Source: Pseudomonas gingeri
GTDB lineage: Bacteria; Pseudomonadota; Gammaproteobacteria; Pseudomonadales; Pseudomonadaceae
Direction of reading: 5' to 3'
NCBI RefSeq assembly: GCF_013385425.1
Contig: NZ_JACAQA010000041.1
Coordinates: 1 to 64,000, forward strand
Length of the DNA: 64,000 nt
Under the pieces are notes generated by a model. The model ran no database searches, was not told the DNA's origin, and worked only from the letters and a program-made list of their open reading frames with translations. Made by a program: the position numbers and the translations under genes. Shown here one piece after another: positions 34,281 through 43,125 of this stretch (position 1 is the stretch's first letter; each line of letters opens with the position of its first letter).

Positions 34281-35063
34281 ATGAAAAAGGTTCTGTTGTT
34301 TACCGCATTGGCGGCCGCTCTGGCGGCAGGTCTGGCCCAGGCCGGCGAGAAACTGGTCGTGGCGGCAACGCCGGTCCCCCATGCCGAGATCCTCGAGCTG
34401 ATCAAGCCGACCCTGGCCAAAGAAGGCGTGGACCTGGAAATCAAGGTCTTCACCGACTACGTACAACCGAACACCCAGGTGGCCGAGAAACACCTGGACG
34501 CCAACTACTTCCAGACCAAGCCGTACCTGGATGGCTTCAATAAAGGCAAGGGCACCAACCTGGTCACTGTGATTGGCGTGCACGTCGAGCCTTTCGGTGG
34601 TTACTCGAAGAAAGTCAAAAGCCTGGCTGAGCTGAAAGACGGCGCCACCGTGGCTATCCCGAACGAAGGCAGCAACAGCGGCCGTGCCCTGCTGCTCCTG
34701 CAGAAATCCGGCCTGATCACCCTGAAAGACCCGACCAACGCCCTGTCGACGCCCAAAGACATCGTCAAGAACGACAAGCACCTGAAGTTCAAGGAACTGG
34801 AATCGGCCCTGCTGCCACGGGTTCTGGACCAGGTCGACCTGGACATGATCAACACCAACTACGCGCTGGAAGCGGGCCTGAACCCGGCTAAAGACGCACT
34901 GGTGATCGAAGGTGCCGATTCGCCTTACGTGAATTTCCTGGTAGCTCGTCCGGACAACAAGGACAGCGACGCGATCCAGAAACTGGCCAAGGCCCTGACC
35001 AGCCCGGAAGTGAAAGCATTCATCGCCGAGAAGTACAAAGGCGCGGTATTGCCGGCGTTCTGA
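34281..35063 (+). CDS. MetQ/NlpA-family periplasmic binding protein
   Basis: The 260-residue protein has a Sec signal peptide (MKKVLLFTALAAALAAGLAQA). It is a type II binding protein of the MetQ group (VVAATPVPHAEILE, FTDYVQPNTQVAEKHLDANYFQ, NYALEAGLNP). There is no lipobox cysteine, so it is soluble in the periplasm and not a lipoprotein. Methionine or a related sulfur compound is the expected ligand. No metN or metI lies beside it; it is an orphan here. AAGGA lies before the ATG. Confidence 0.87.
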   Translation: MKKVLLFTALAAALAAGLAQAGEKLVVAATPVPHAEILELIKPTLAKEGVDLEIKVFTDYVQPNTQVAEKHLDANYFQTKPYLDGFNKGKGTNLVTVIGVHVEPFGGYSKKVKSLAELKDGATVAIPNEGSNSGRALLLLQKSGLITLKDPTNALSTPKDIVKNDKHLKFKELESALLPRVLDQVDLDMINTNYALEAGLNPAKDALVIEGADSPYVNFLVARPDNKDSDAIQKLAKALTSPEVKAFIAEKYKGAVLPAF

Positions 35064-35091
35064 TTCGCGAAGAACCCCTTCCAAGGTTTGA

Positions 35092-35123
35092 ACGCCGACG
35101 AGCAACCAGCGTCGGCGTTTTTT
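35092..35123 (+). terminator. Terminator of the MetQ-like gene
   Basis: A nine-base stem (ACGCCGACG / CGTCGGCGT, nine-base loop) is followed by six T residues. Confidence 0.9.
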
Positions 35124-35223
35124 ATTGCCCGCTCGGTTGTTTTCTCACTGCTCGGCGCAATGCCATCAATAGCTTCACGATGTCTTGTGGATCGAGCTTT
35201 TCCGGCGCTTTTGCCTGAACCAT
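35122..35223 (-). CDS. Possible 33-residue basic microprotein
   Basis: AAGGAAG lies ten bases before an ATG that opens a 33-codon frame with the helical, basic sequence DPQDIVKLLMALRRAVRK. Codon use is acceptable. No family is recognised. The stop adjoins the T run of the terminator for the convergent MetQ-like gene. A real small gene is possible but not shown. Confidence 0.35.
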   Translation of the reverse strand: MVQAKAPEKLDPQDIVKLLMALRRAVRKQPSGQ

Positions 35224-35376
35224 ATAGTCTTCCTTGTTATGGGCTGGCCATTGAGCGGGCCATGTTCGTCCGTGCTTGGAGCGCCCATTGGGTAAAAAGA
35301 TCCGTATTGCGGTGCAAAGGAAAGTAGCCGCCCGCTGACTATCCGGCAAATCCGTCGGGCGGGTTTTAACCCAGGG

Positions 35377-36537
35377 TCAGTCCGGCCAGTTCCAGGCCGG
35401 CTCATCGAGCCTGTCCTGGCCGACAACCCCGGTCTGTCCGAGGATTTTTTCCAGGACGATGGCGTTGCACGCCGGGTCCTGCTGCAACGCCGCTATCAGG
35501 CGGCTGGCATGGGACACCACCCACAGCTGGCAGTGCTCCGAAGCCTGTACGATCAGGCGCGCCAAGGCCGGCAGCAGGTCCGGGTGCAGGCTGGTTTCCG
35601 GTTCGTTCAGCACCATCAGGGTCGGTGGCCGGGGCGTCAGCAACGCCGCCACCAGCAGCAGATAACGCAAGGTCCCGTCCGACAGCTCGGCAGCCGACAG
35701 CGGTCGCAGCAACCCTTCCTGATAGAACTCGATGGCAAAGCGCGCACCCTGCAACGGCGCGATCTTCAGCCGTGAGCCAGGAAAGGCATCGCTGATGGCC
35801 GCGTGCAGGGCTTCGGCGTCGCCGACTTCGATAATGGTCCGCAACGCCGCCGCCAGGTCGCGACCGTCGTGATGCAGCACCGGCGTGCGTGTACCCAACT
35901 GGGGCTGGCGTACAGGCGCGTCGGCATCGCTGCGAAAGTGATCGTAAAAACGCCAGCCGCGAATGCTCTCACGCAGTAACAGTACTTCCGGCGAACCGCG
36001 CAGATTGCCGACCTGATCGAACAGGCTGTCGAAGCTCGGCGTGTGTTGCGCCAGCACCTCCCAGCCACGCCCTTCGCGGGCCTTGACCATGGGCCCGGAA
36101 CGTCCCACCAGCAGGCTGGCCGGGCGATACAGGGGACCGGCCCAGATGCATTCGCGCTTGATCTCCGGGTCCAGGGAAAAATACGAACTGCTCGGCTCCG
36201 GCAAGCCGAGGGAAATGGCGTAGCTGAAGTCCTCACCGGCAAACCCCAGGCGCAGGCGCTTCGCCCCCTTGCGGACCTGGCCTTCAATGGCCACTTCACC
36301 GTTGCGCATGCGCCGGCTGATGGTTTCCGGCCCCGCCCATAAGGTCGAATCCAGCCCGCCTTCACGCGCCAGTGCGTTGACCACCCCGCCCTGGGCGGTT
36401 TCCGCCAGCAGGCGCAGGGCGCGATAGAGGTTGGATTTGCCGCTGCCATTGGGCCCGGTGATCAGGTTCAGTCGACCCAGCGGCACCACCAGTTGGTTGA
36501 TCGAGCGGTAGTTGGCGACCGCCAGGGTCTTGAGCAT
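35377..36537 (-). CDS. RecF/AAA_21-type ATPase
   Basis: The 386-residue protein has Walker A at 28-35 (GPNGSGKS), an ABC-like signature segment AELSDGTLRYL and a Walker B region LMVLNEPETSLHPD with Asn in place of the usual first Asp. SMC/RecF-like ATPases of this kind occur alone or with nucleases in OLD-type systems. No nuclease or TOPRIM partner lies beside it, and the gene is common in Pseudomonas, so a housekeeping role is as likely as defence. It is divergent from the efflux operon. Confidence 0.82.
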   Translation of the reverse strand: MLKTLAVANYRSINQLVVPLGRLNLITGPNGSGKSNLYRALRLLAETAQGGVVNALAREGGLDSTLWAGPETISRRMRNGEVAIEGQVRKGAKRLRLGFAGEDFSYAISLGLPEPSSSYFSLDPEIKRECIWAGPLYRPASLLVGRSGPMVKAREGRGWEVLAQHTPSFDSLFDQVGNLRGSPEVLLLRESIRGWRFYDHFRSDADAPVRQPQLGTRTPVLHHDGRDLAAALRTIIEVGDAEALHAAISDAFPGSRLKIAPLQGARFAIEFYQEGLLRPLSAAELSDGTLRYLLLVAALLTPRPPTLMVLNEPETSLHPDLLPALARLIVQASEHCQLWVVSHASRLIAALQQDPACNAIVLEKILGQTGVVGQDRLDEPAWNWPD

Positions 36538-36648
36538 GAAAAGCGTCCTGCGGGGTGAGTTGAGTTGTTGGTGTGCAGTGAGGGAACCCTGTTCTACGCT
36601 AACAGTCGTAACCGCACTGGCGAAACTGTATTACGCAAAGGAGCGTGC

Positions 36649-37740
36649 ATGAAGGGGCATCGAACACAGTGGATGGTCGCCCTCGGCCTGGCAGCGCTCT
36701 TGAGTGGATGCGGTCATGACAAACCGCCGCAGCCCGAGCGGCCGCGGGTCTTCGTCGAGCAGGTGCAACGCAAGGATTTCGGCGCCGCCGTGACCCTGAC
36801 CGGCGATGTCCAGGCCCGGGTCCAGACCGACCTGTCGTTCCGTGTCGGTGGCAAGATCATCCAGCGCTCTGTCGACGTCGGCGCGCGGATCTCCGCCAAA
36901 CAGGTGCTCGCCAAGCTCGACCCCAAGGACCTGCAAACCCATGTCGACACCGCCCAGGCCGAGGTCAATGCCCAGCAGGCGCGGGTGCAACAGACCAGCG
37001 CGGCTTTCGTCCGCCAGCAGAAGCTCCTGCCCAAGGGGTATACCAGTCGCAGCGAATACGACTCGGCCCAGGCCGCCTTGCTGAGCAGCAAGAGCGCGCT
37101 CACGGCGGCCCAGGCACAGTTGGCCAATGCCCGTGAACAGCTGAGTTACACCTCGCTGATCGCCGAGGCGCCCGGGGTGATCACCGCCCGCCAGGCCGAG
37201 GTCGGGCAGGTGGTGCAGGCGACCATGCCGATCTTCAGCCTGGCCCGTGACGGGGCGCGCGACGCGGTGTTCAACGTCTACGAATCGCTGCTGGTGGAGC
37301 CGCCCGGCGACCAGAGCATTACCGTGACCCTGCTCGACAACCCGAGTATCCAGGCCACCGGCAAGGTCCGTGAAGTGACCCCGGCGGTCTCGGCCCAGAG
37401 CGGCACCGTGCAGGTCAAGGTCGCCCTCGGCGCGCTGCCGGCCGGCATGGACCTGGGCTCGGTGGTCAGCGCCACCGTCACCGCTCCTGGCAAAGCCAGT
37501 ATCGAGCTGCCCTGGTCGGCCCTGACCAAGGACATCAGCGAGCCGGCCGTGTGGCTGGTGGACGATAGTGGGAAGGTCAGCCTGCACCGGGTCAAGGTCG
37601 GACGCTACCTGACCGGCCATGTGATCATCAGCGACGGCCTCCAGGGCGCTGAAAAGGTGGTGATCGCCGGAGGGCAGTTGCTCCATCCGGACATGCTGGT
37701 GGAGATCGCCGCGCAACCGGCCAAGGGAGCCCAGCCATGA
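36649..37740 (+). CDS. triA: RND efflux periplasmic adaptor lipoprotein, first (TriA-like)
   Basis: The 363-residue membrane-fusion protein has a lipoprotein signal (LAALLSGC), a barrel-sandwich/lipoyl domain (VGGKIIQRSVDVGARISAKQVLAKLD), a coiled-coil hairpin (about 100-160) and the beta-barrel part. AAAGGAG fixes ATG 36649. Its stop overlaps the next start (ATGA). Two adaptors with one RND pump is the unusual TriABC layout of P. aeruginosa, hence the symbol; the substrate may differ from triclosan. Confidence 0.8.
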   Translation: MKGHRTQWMVALGLAALLSGCGHDKPPQPERPRVFVEQVQRKDFGAAVTLTGDVQARVQTDLSFRVGGKIIQRSVDVGARISAKQVLAKLDPKDLQTHVDTAQAEVNAQQARVQQTSAAFVRQQKLLPKGYTSRSEYDSAQAALLSSKSALTAAQAQLANAREQLSYTSLIAEAPGVITARQAEVGQVVQATMPIFSLARDGARDAVFNVYESLLVEPPGDQSITVTLLDNPSIQATGKVREVTPAVSAQSGTVQVKVALGALPAGMDLGSVVSATVTAPGKASIELPWSALTKDISEPAVWLVDDSGKVSLHRVKVGRYLTGHVIISDGLQGAEKVVIAGGQLLHPDMLVEIAAQPAKGAQP

Positions 37741-38807
37741 AGCGCCTGTCGCTGGTGTTGCTGAGTGGCGCCTTGCTGGTCGCCTGCTCGAAACAGGAGC
37801 CTGCCCCCGAACCGGTACGCCCGGTGCTGTTCGTCGAGGTCACGCCGGCCCTCGAACAGAGCCTCGGGCGTTTCGCCGGGAGCATCCAGGCGCGTTATGA
37901 AAGCACCCTGGGGTTCCGCGTCTCGGGACGCATTGCCCGGCGTTATGTGGATGTCGGCAGCGAGGTGGCCCAGGGCGCCTTGCTCGCCAGCCTCGATCCC
38001 ACCGATCAACAGAACCAGTTGCGCGCCGCCGAAGGCGACCTGGCGCGGGTCCAGGCGCAGTGGATCAACGCCCAGGCCAATGCCCGACGCCAGCAGGAGC
38101 TGTTCGACCGTGGCGTCGGCGCCCAGGCGCAACTGGACGTTGCCCAGACTGACCTGAAAACCACCGGAGCTTCCCTGGAGCAGGCCAAGGCCTCGGTCAG
38201 CCAAGCCCGCGACCAGCTCGGCTACAGCGAACTGCACAGCGACCACGCGGCGGTGGTCACCGCCTGGAAAGCCGAGGCCGGCCAGGTGGTCAGCGCCGGC
38301 CAGCAGGTGGTGACCCTGGCGCGTCCCGACATCAAGGAAGCGGTCATCGATCTGCCGGCCGCCTTGGCTGATCAGCTGAGCGAGGGCGTCGAGTTCCTTG
38401 TCGCCAGCCAACTTGATCCTTCCGTCAACACCACCGCCCGACTGCGAGAAATCGAGCCCCAGGCCGACAGCGCCACCCGCACCCAACGTGCCCGGCTGAC
38501 CCTGGCCGAGACCCCGGCGGCATTTCGCCTGGGCAGCTCCATCAGCGTCACCCTCAGCTCGGCCATTGCGCCACGGACCCGCCTGCCCCTTTCGGCCCTG
38601 CTGGAAAGCGAGGGCCAGACCCGGGTCTGGATCATCGACCCGCAGAGCCAGACAGTCGCATTGCGTGAGGTCCGGGTGCTCAGTCGCGATGCCGACGGCG
38701 TGCTGCTGGCTTCCGGCGTCAAACCCGGCGAACGGGTGGTGAGTGCCGGAGTGAACAGCCTGAAACCGGGGCAGAAAGTCAAAGTCGCTGAGGAAAAAGC
38801 CCAATGA
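37737..38807 (+). CDS. triB: RND efflux periplasmic adaptor lipoprotein, second (TriB-like)
   Basis: The 356-residue second adaptor has lipobox LLVACS and the same order of lipoyl, coiled-coil and barrel domains (FRVSGRIARRYVDVGSEVAQGALLASLD). It is diverged from the first adaptor, so the pair probably alternates in the hexamer around the pump. Both ends overlap neighbours by ATGA, which shows tight translational coupling. Confidence 0.8.
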   Translation: MKRLSLVLLSGALLVACSKQEPAPEPVRPVLFVEVTPALEQSLGRFAGSIQARYESTLGFRVSGRIARRYVDVGSEVAQGALLASLDPTDQQNQLRAAEGDLARVQAQWINAQANARRQQELFDRGVGAQAQLDVAQTDLKTTGASLEQAKASVSQARDQLGYSELHSDHAAVVTAWKAEAGQVVSAGQQVVTLARPDIKEAVIDLPAALADQLSEGVEFLVASQLDPSVNTTARLREIEPQADSATRTQRARLTLAETPAAFRLGSSISVTLSSAIAPRTRLPLSALLESEGQTRVWIIDPQSQTVALREVRVLSRDADGVLLASGVKPGERVVSAGVNSLKPGQKVKVAEEKAQ

Positions 38808-41800
38808 AAGGGTCCTTCAACCTGTCCGAGTGGGCCCTCAAACACCAGTCGTTCGTCTGGTACCTGATGTTCGTCGCGCTGTTGATGGGGGTGTTTTCCT
38901 ATATCAACCTGGGGCGCGAGGAAGATCCGTCCTTCACCATCAAGACCATGATCATCCAGACCAAATGGCCCGGCGCCACGGTGGATGACACCCTGGAACA
39001 GGTCACCGACCGCATCGAGAAAAAACTCGAAGAACTCGACTCCCTGGACTATGTGAAGAGTTACACCCGGCCGGGCGAGTCGACGGTGTTCGTGTTTCTG
39101 CGTGACACCACCAGCGGCAAGGACATCCCGGAGATCTGGTACCAGGTACGCAAGAAGATCGACGATATCCGCGGTGACTTCCCCCAGGGTATCCAGGGGC
39201 CGGGGTTCAACGACGAGTTCGGCGATGTATTCGGTTCGGTCTACGCCTTCACCAGCGACGGCCTGAGCATGCGTCAGCTGCGCGACTACGTGGAACAGGT
39301 GCGGGCGCAGATCCGCGATGTGCCGGGGCTGGGCAAGATCCAGATGATCGGCGCGCAGGACGAAGTCCTCTACCTGAACTTCTCCACCCGCAAGCTGGCC
39401 GCCCTGGGCATCGACCAGCGCCAGGTGGTGCAGAGCCTGCAATCGCAGAACGCGGTGACCCCGGCCGGGGTGATCGAGGCCGGGCCGGAGCGGATTTCGG
39501 TGCGGGCTTCCGGGCAATACGCCTCGGAGAAAGACCTGGAGGCGGTCAACCTCAAGCTCAATGATCGTTTCTACCGACTGGCCGATATCGCCGAGATCAG
39601 CCGCGGTTATGTCGACCCGCCGACCCCGCTGTTTCGCTACAACGGCCAGACCGCCATCGGCCTGGCCATCGCCATGAAGAAGGGCGGCAATATCCAGGAC
39701 TTCGGCAAGAGCCTGCACGCGCGCATGGACAGCCTGACCGCCGAACTGCCGGTGGGCGTCGGCGTGCACAAGGTCTCCGACCAGGCCGAGGTGGTGGAGA
39801 AGGCCGTCGGCGGTTTCACCAGCGCCTTGTTCGAGGCAGTGATCATCGTCTTGGTGGTGAGTTTTATCGCCCTCGGTATGCGTGCCGGGCTGGTGGTGGC
39901 CTGTTCGATCCCGCTGGTGCTGGCTATGGTCTTCGTATTTATGGAATACAGCGGCATCACCATGCAGCGGATCTCCCTCGGCGCCTTGATCATCGCCCTC
40001 GGCCTGCTGGTGGACGATGCGATGATCACCGTGGAAATGATGGTCACGCGGCTGGAGAAGGGCGACACCAAGCAGCAGGCGGCCACGTTCGCCTACACCT
40101 CGACGGCCTTTCCGATGCTCACCGGCACCCTGGTCACCGTGGCGGGCTTCGTGCCCATCGGCCTCAATGCCAGCTCCGCCGGGGAATACACCTTTACCCT
40201 GTTCGCGGTGATTGCCGTGGCGATGCTGGTGTCGTGGGTGGTCGCGGTGCTGTTCGCGCCGGTGATCGCCGTGCATATCCTCAGTGAGAACGTGAAGGTC
40301 CATGGTGGCGAACCGGGACGTGTTGCCCGGGTCTTCAACGCCGGTTTGCTCTGGTCGATGCGCAATCGCTGGTGGGCCATTGGCCTGACGGTGCTGGTGT
40401 TTGCTTTGTCGGTGTTCTGCATGCGTTTTGTGCAGAACCAGTTCTTTCCGTCCTCGGACCGTCCGGAAATCCTTGTCGACCTCAACCTGCCGCAAAACGC
40501 CTCGATCAACGAAACGCGCAAGGCGGTGGACCGGCTTGAGGCGAGCCTCAAGGACGACCCGGATATCCTGCGCTGGAGCAGCTATATCGGCGAGGGCGCG
40601 GTCCGTTTCTACTTGCCCCTCGACCAGCAATTGCAGAACCCCTACTACGCGCAGTTGATCATTGTCAGCAAAGGCCTGGAGCAGCGTGCCGCGTTGATCG
40701 AGCGGCTGAACAAGCGCCTGCGCGAGGATTTCGTCGGCATCGGCAGCTTTGTCCAGACCCTGGAAATGGGCCCGCCGGTGGGGCGGCCGTTGCAGTACCG
40801 GGTCAGTGGCAAGGACATCGACCAGGTGCGCAAGCATGCTATCGAACTGGCGACCATCCTCGACAAGAACCCCAATGTCGGCGAAACCATCTACGACTGG
40901 AACGAGCCGGGCAAGGTGCTGCGCATCGATATCGCCCAGGACAAGGCGCGGCAGTTCGGTTTGTCATCCGAGGATGTGGCGAGGCTGATGAACAGCATTG
41001 TCAGCGGTTCGCCGGTGACCCAGGTCAAGGACGATATCTACCTGATCAACGTGGTCGGGCGGGCGGTGGACAGTGAGCGGGGCACGCCGGAAACCTTGCA
41101 GAACCTGCAGATCGTCACGCCCAACGGGGTGTCGATTCCGTTGCTGGCGTTCGCCACCGTGCGTTATGAACTGGAGCAGCCGCTGGTCTGGCGCCGTGAT
41201 CGCTTGCCGACCATCACCCTCAAGGCCGGGGTGCGTGGCAACTTGCAGCCGACCGATCTGGTCAAGCAGTTGAAGCCCGATATCGACCAGTTCGCCACCG
41301 GCTTGCCACCGGGTTACAAGGTGGTCACCGGCGGTACGGTGGAGGAGAGCGGCAAGGCCCAGGGGCCGATTGCCAAGGTGGTACCACTGATGCTGTTCCT
41401 GATGGCGACCTTCCTGATGATCCAGTTGCACAGTGTGCAGAAGATGTTCCTGGTGGCCAGTGTCGCGCCGCTGGGGCTGATCGGCGTGGTCCTGGCGCTG
41501 GTGCCGACGGGCACACCGATGGGCTTTGTGGCGATCCTCGGGATTCTCGCGCTGATCGGCATCATCATCCGCAACTCGGTGATCCTGGTGACCCAGATCA
41601 ACGAGTACGAGAGTAATGGTTATGCGCCGTGGGATGCGGTGGTGGAGGCGACGGAGCATCGACGCCGGCCGATCTTGCTGACGGCGGCGGCGGCGAGCCT
41701 GGGGATGATCCCGATTGCCCGGGAAGTGTTCTGGGGCCCGATGGCCTACGCGATGATCGGTGGGATCGTGGTGGCGACGGTGCTGACGCTGATGTTCCTG

Positions 41801-41857
41801 CCGGCGCTGTATGTGGCGTGGTACAGGATTCGGGAGCCGGAGCAGGAGGTCCGGTAG
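38804..41857 (+). CDS. triC: RND multidrug efflux pump (TriC-like)
   Basis: The 1017-residue inner-membrane transporter has the RND layout of twelve spans and two large periplasmic loops. Span 4 carries LIIALGLLVDDAMITVE with the proton-relay aspartates. It lies behind two adaptors, as in TriABC. No outer-membrane channel gene follows, so it must use one encoded elsewhere (OpmH/TolC in P. aeruginosa). No local regulator gene is seen; the ATPase at 35377 is divergent. Confidence 0.87.
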   Translation: MKGSFNLSEWALKHQSFVWYLMFVALLMGVFSYINLGREEDPSFTIKTMIIQTKWPGATVDDTLEQVTDRIEKKLEELDSLDYVKSYTRPGESTVFVFLRDTTSGKDIPEIWYQVRKKIDDIRGDFPQGIQGPGFNDEFGDVFGSVYAFTSDGLSMRQLRDYVEQVRAQIRDVPGLGKIQMIGAQDEVLYLNFSTRKLAALGIDQRQVVQSLQSQNAVTPAGVIEAGPERISVRASGQYASEKDLEAVNLKLNDRFYRLADIAEISRGYVDPPTPLFRYNGQTAIGLAIAMKKGGNIQDFGKSLHARMDSLTAELPVGVGVHKVSDQAEVVEKAVGGFTSALFEAVIIVLVVSFIALGMRAGLVVACSIPLVLAMVFVFMEYSGITMQRISLGALIIALGLLVDDAMITVEMMVTRLEKGDTKQQAATFAYTSTAFPMLTGTLVTVAGFVPIGLNASSAGEYTFTLFAVIAVAMLVSWVVAVLFAPVIAVHILSENVKVHGGEPGRVARVFNAGLLWSMRNRWWAIGLTVLVFALSVFCMRFVQNQFFPSSDRPEILVDLNLPQNASINETRKAVDRLEASLKDDPDILRWSSYIGEGAVRFYLPLDQQLQNPYYAQLIIVSKGLEQRAALIERLNKRLREDFVGIGSFVQTLEMGPPVGRPLQYRVSGKDIDQVRKHAIELATILDKNPNVGETIYDWNEPGKVLRIDIAQDKARQFGLSSEDVARLMNSIVSGSPVTQVKDDIYLINVVGRAVDSERGTPETLQNLQIVTPNGVSIPLLAFATVRYELEQPLVWRRDRLPTITLKAGVRGNLQPTDLVKQLKPDIDQFATGLPPGYKVVTGGTVEESGKAQGPIAKVVPLMLFLMATFLMIQLHSVQKMFLVASVAPLGLIGVVLALVPTGTPMGFVAILGILALIGIIIRNSVILVTQINEYESNGYAPWDAVVEATEHRRRPILLTAAAASLGMIPIAREVFWGPMAYAMIGGIVVATVLTLMFLPALYVAWYRIREPEQEVR

Positions 41858-41886
41858 AAAGGTTTTTTCGGGTATGCCCCGATATC

Positions 41887-42044
41887 CCTGTAGGAGCCGG
41901 CTTGCTGGCGATAAGGCCAGTGGGCCTTGCATCGCCTGACCGGACGCCATCGCCAGCAAGCCGGCCCCCACAGGTTTTACGCCGTACTCAAGATTTGAGT
42001 ACGACTCGAACATTGTGGGAGCGGAGCTTGCCCGCGAAGGGGCC
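41887..42044. repeat. REP pair plus a single REP of a second class
   Basis: Arms 41887-41912 and 41949-41974 form the GCCGGCTTGC-class hairpin. A single element of the GGAGCTTGCCCGCGA class lies at 42014-42044. The two classes meet between the convergent pump and reductase genes. Confidence 0.85.
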
Positions 42045-42049
42045 AGTGA

Positions 42050-43087
42050 TCACTCCGCCGTCGACGGTTTCTCCCACAAATTGATCCCGCCTTCCTGGGC
42101 AAAGCGATCGATCTCCGCCAGTTCTTCCTGGGTGAAACTCAGGTTCTTCAGCGCACCGACGTTCTCGATGATCTGCTCCGGCCGGCTGGCGCCGATCAGG
42201 GCCGAGGTCACCCGTGGATCGCGCAAGGTCCAGGCCAAGGCCAATTGCGCCAGGCTCTGGCCACGACGCTGGGCGATCTCGTTCAACGCCCGCACGTGGG
42301 CGATATTCGCCTCGGACAAGTGCGAGGCCTGCAACGAACCACCGCCCGGACGGTTGACCCGCGCATCCTTCGGCACGCCATTGAGGTATTTATCGGTCAG
42401 CAGACCTTGCGCCAATGGGGTAAAGGCAATCACCCCGGTACCCAGCTCGTCGACGGTGTCCAGCAGGTCCTTTTCCACCCAGCGATTGAGCAGGTTATAG
42501 GCCGGTTGGTGAATCAGCAGCGGGACTTTCCATTCTTTCAGCAGCGCGGCGATCTCGCGGGTTTTCACCCCGGAATACGACGAGATGCCGATATACAGCG
42601 CCTTGCCCTGCTGCACGGCGGTAGCCAGTGCGCTGGCGGTTTCTTCCAGCGGGGTGTCCGGGTCGAAGCGGTGCGAATAGAAGATATCCACATAGTCCAG
42701 GCCCAGGCGTTGCAGGCTCTGGTCTAGGCTGGCGAGTACGTATTTGCGCGAGCCGCCACCCTGGCCGTAAGGGCCGGGCCACATGTCCCAGCCGGCTTTG
42801 CTGGAGATGATCAGCTCGTCGCGGTACTGCTTGAAGTCTTCGCGCAGCAGGCGGCCGAAGTTGATCTCGGCGCTGCCGTAGGGCGGGCCGTAGTTGTTCG
42901 CCAGGTCGAAGTGGTTGATGCCCAGGTCGAAGGCGGTGCGCAACAGGGCGCGCTGGGTGTCGATCGGCGTGCTGTCGCCGAAGTTGTGCCACAGGCCCAG
43001 GGACAGCGCCGGCAGCACCAGCCCGCTGCGTCCGACGCGGCGGTAGGGAATGGAGTCGTAGCGGTTTTCGGCAGCTTGGTAAGTCAT
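42050..43087 (-). CDS. Aldo/keto reductase (YghZ/GpR type)
   Basis: The 345-residue NADPH-dependent reductase has an intact TIM-barrel aldo/keto reductase pattern: GLGINHFDLANNYGPPYGSAE with the catalytic Asp and Tyr, ISSKAG with Lys, and the His in DIFYSHRFD. It resembles the E. coli L-glyceraldehyde-3-phosphate reductase. It lies 38 bases after the FMN monooxygenase gene, on the same strand, so it may reduce the aldehyde made by that enzyme. Confidence 0.87.
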   Translation of the reverse strand: MTYQAAENRYDSIPYRRVGRSGLVLPALSLGLWHNFGDSTPIDTQRALLRTAFDLGINHFDLANNYGPPYGSAEINFGRLLREDFKQYRDELIISSKAGWDMWPGPYGQGGGSRKYVLASLDQSLQRLGLDYVDIFYSHRFDPDTPLEETASALATAVQQGKALYIGISSYSGVKTREIAALLKEWKVPLLIHQPAYNLLNRWVEKDLLDTVDELGTGVIAFTPLAQGLLTDKYLNGVPKDARVNRPGGGSLQASHLSEANIAHVRALNEIAQRRGQSLAQLALAWTLRDPRVTSALIGASRPEQIIENVGALKNLSFTQEELAEIDRFAQEGGINLWEKPSTAE

Positions 43088-43125
43088 CGAATCCTCTCTC
43101 GTTTGGCAGTCAATACAAGTTGTCG

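Noticed and set aside
34250..34285. Eleven-codon leader frame overlapping the ATG of the MetQ-like gene
   Set aside because: The ribosome site is poor and such short frames arise by chance; not reported as a gene.
35377..36537. AAA ATPase considered as half of a defence system
   Set aside because: No nuclease, TOPRIM or reverse transcriptase partner is adjacent, and the gene sits between ordinary transport genes.
38372..40837. 821-codon open frame antisense to the RND pump
   Set aside because: Same codon-bias shadow; no recognisable domain, while the sense frame is a full RND transporter.
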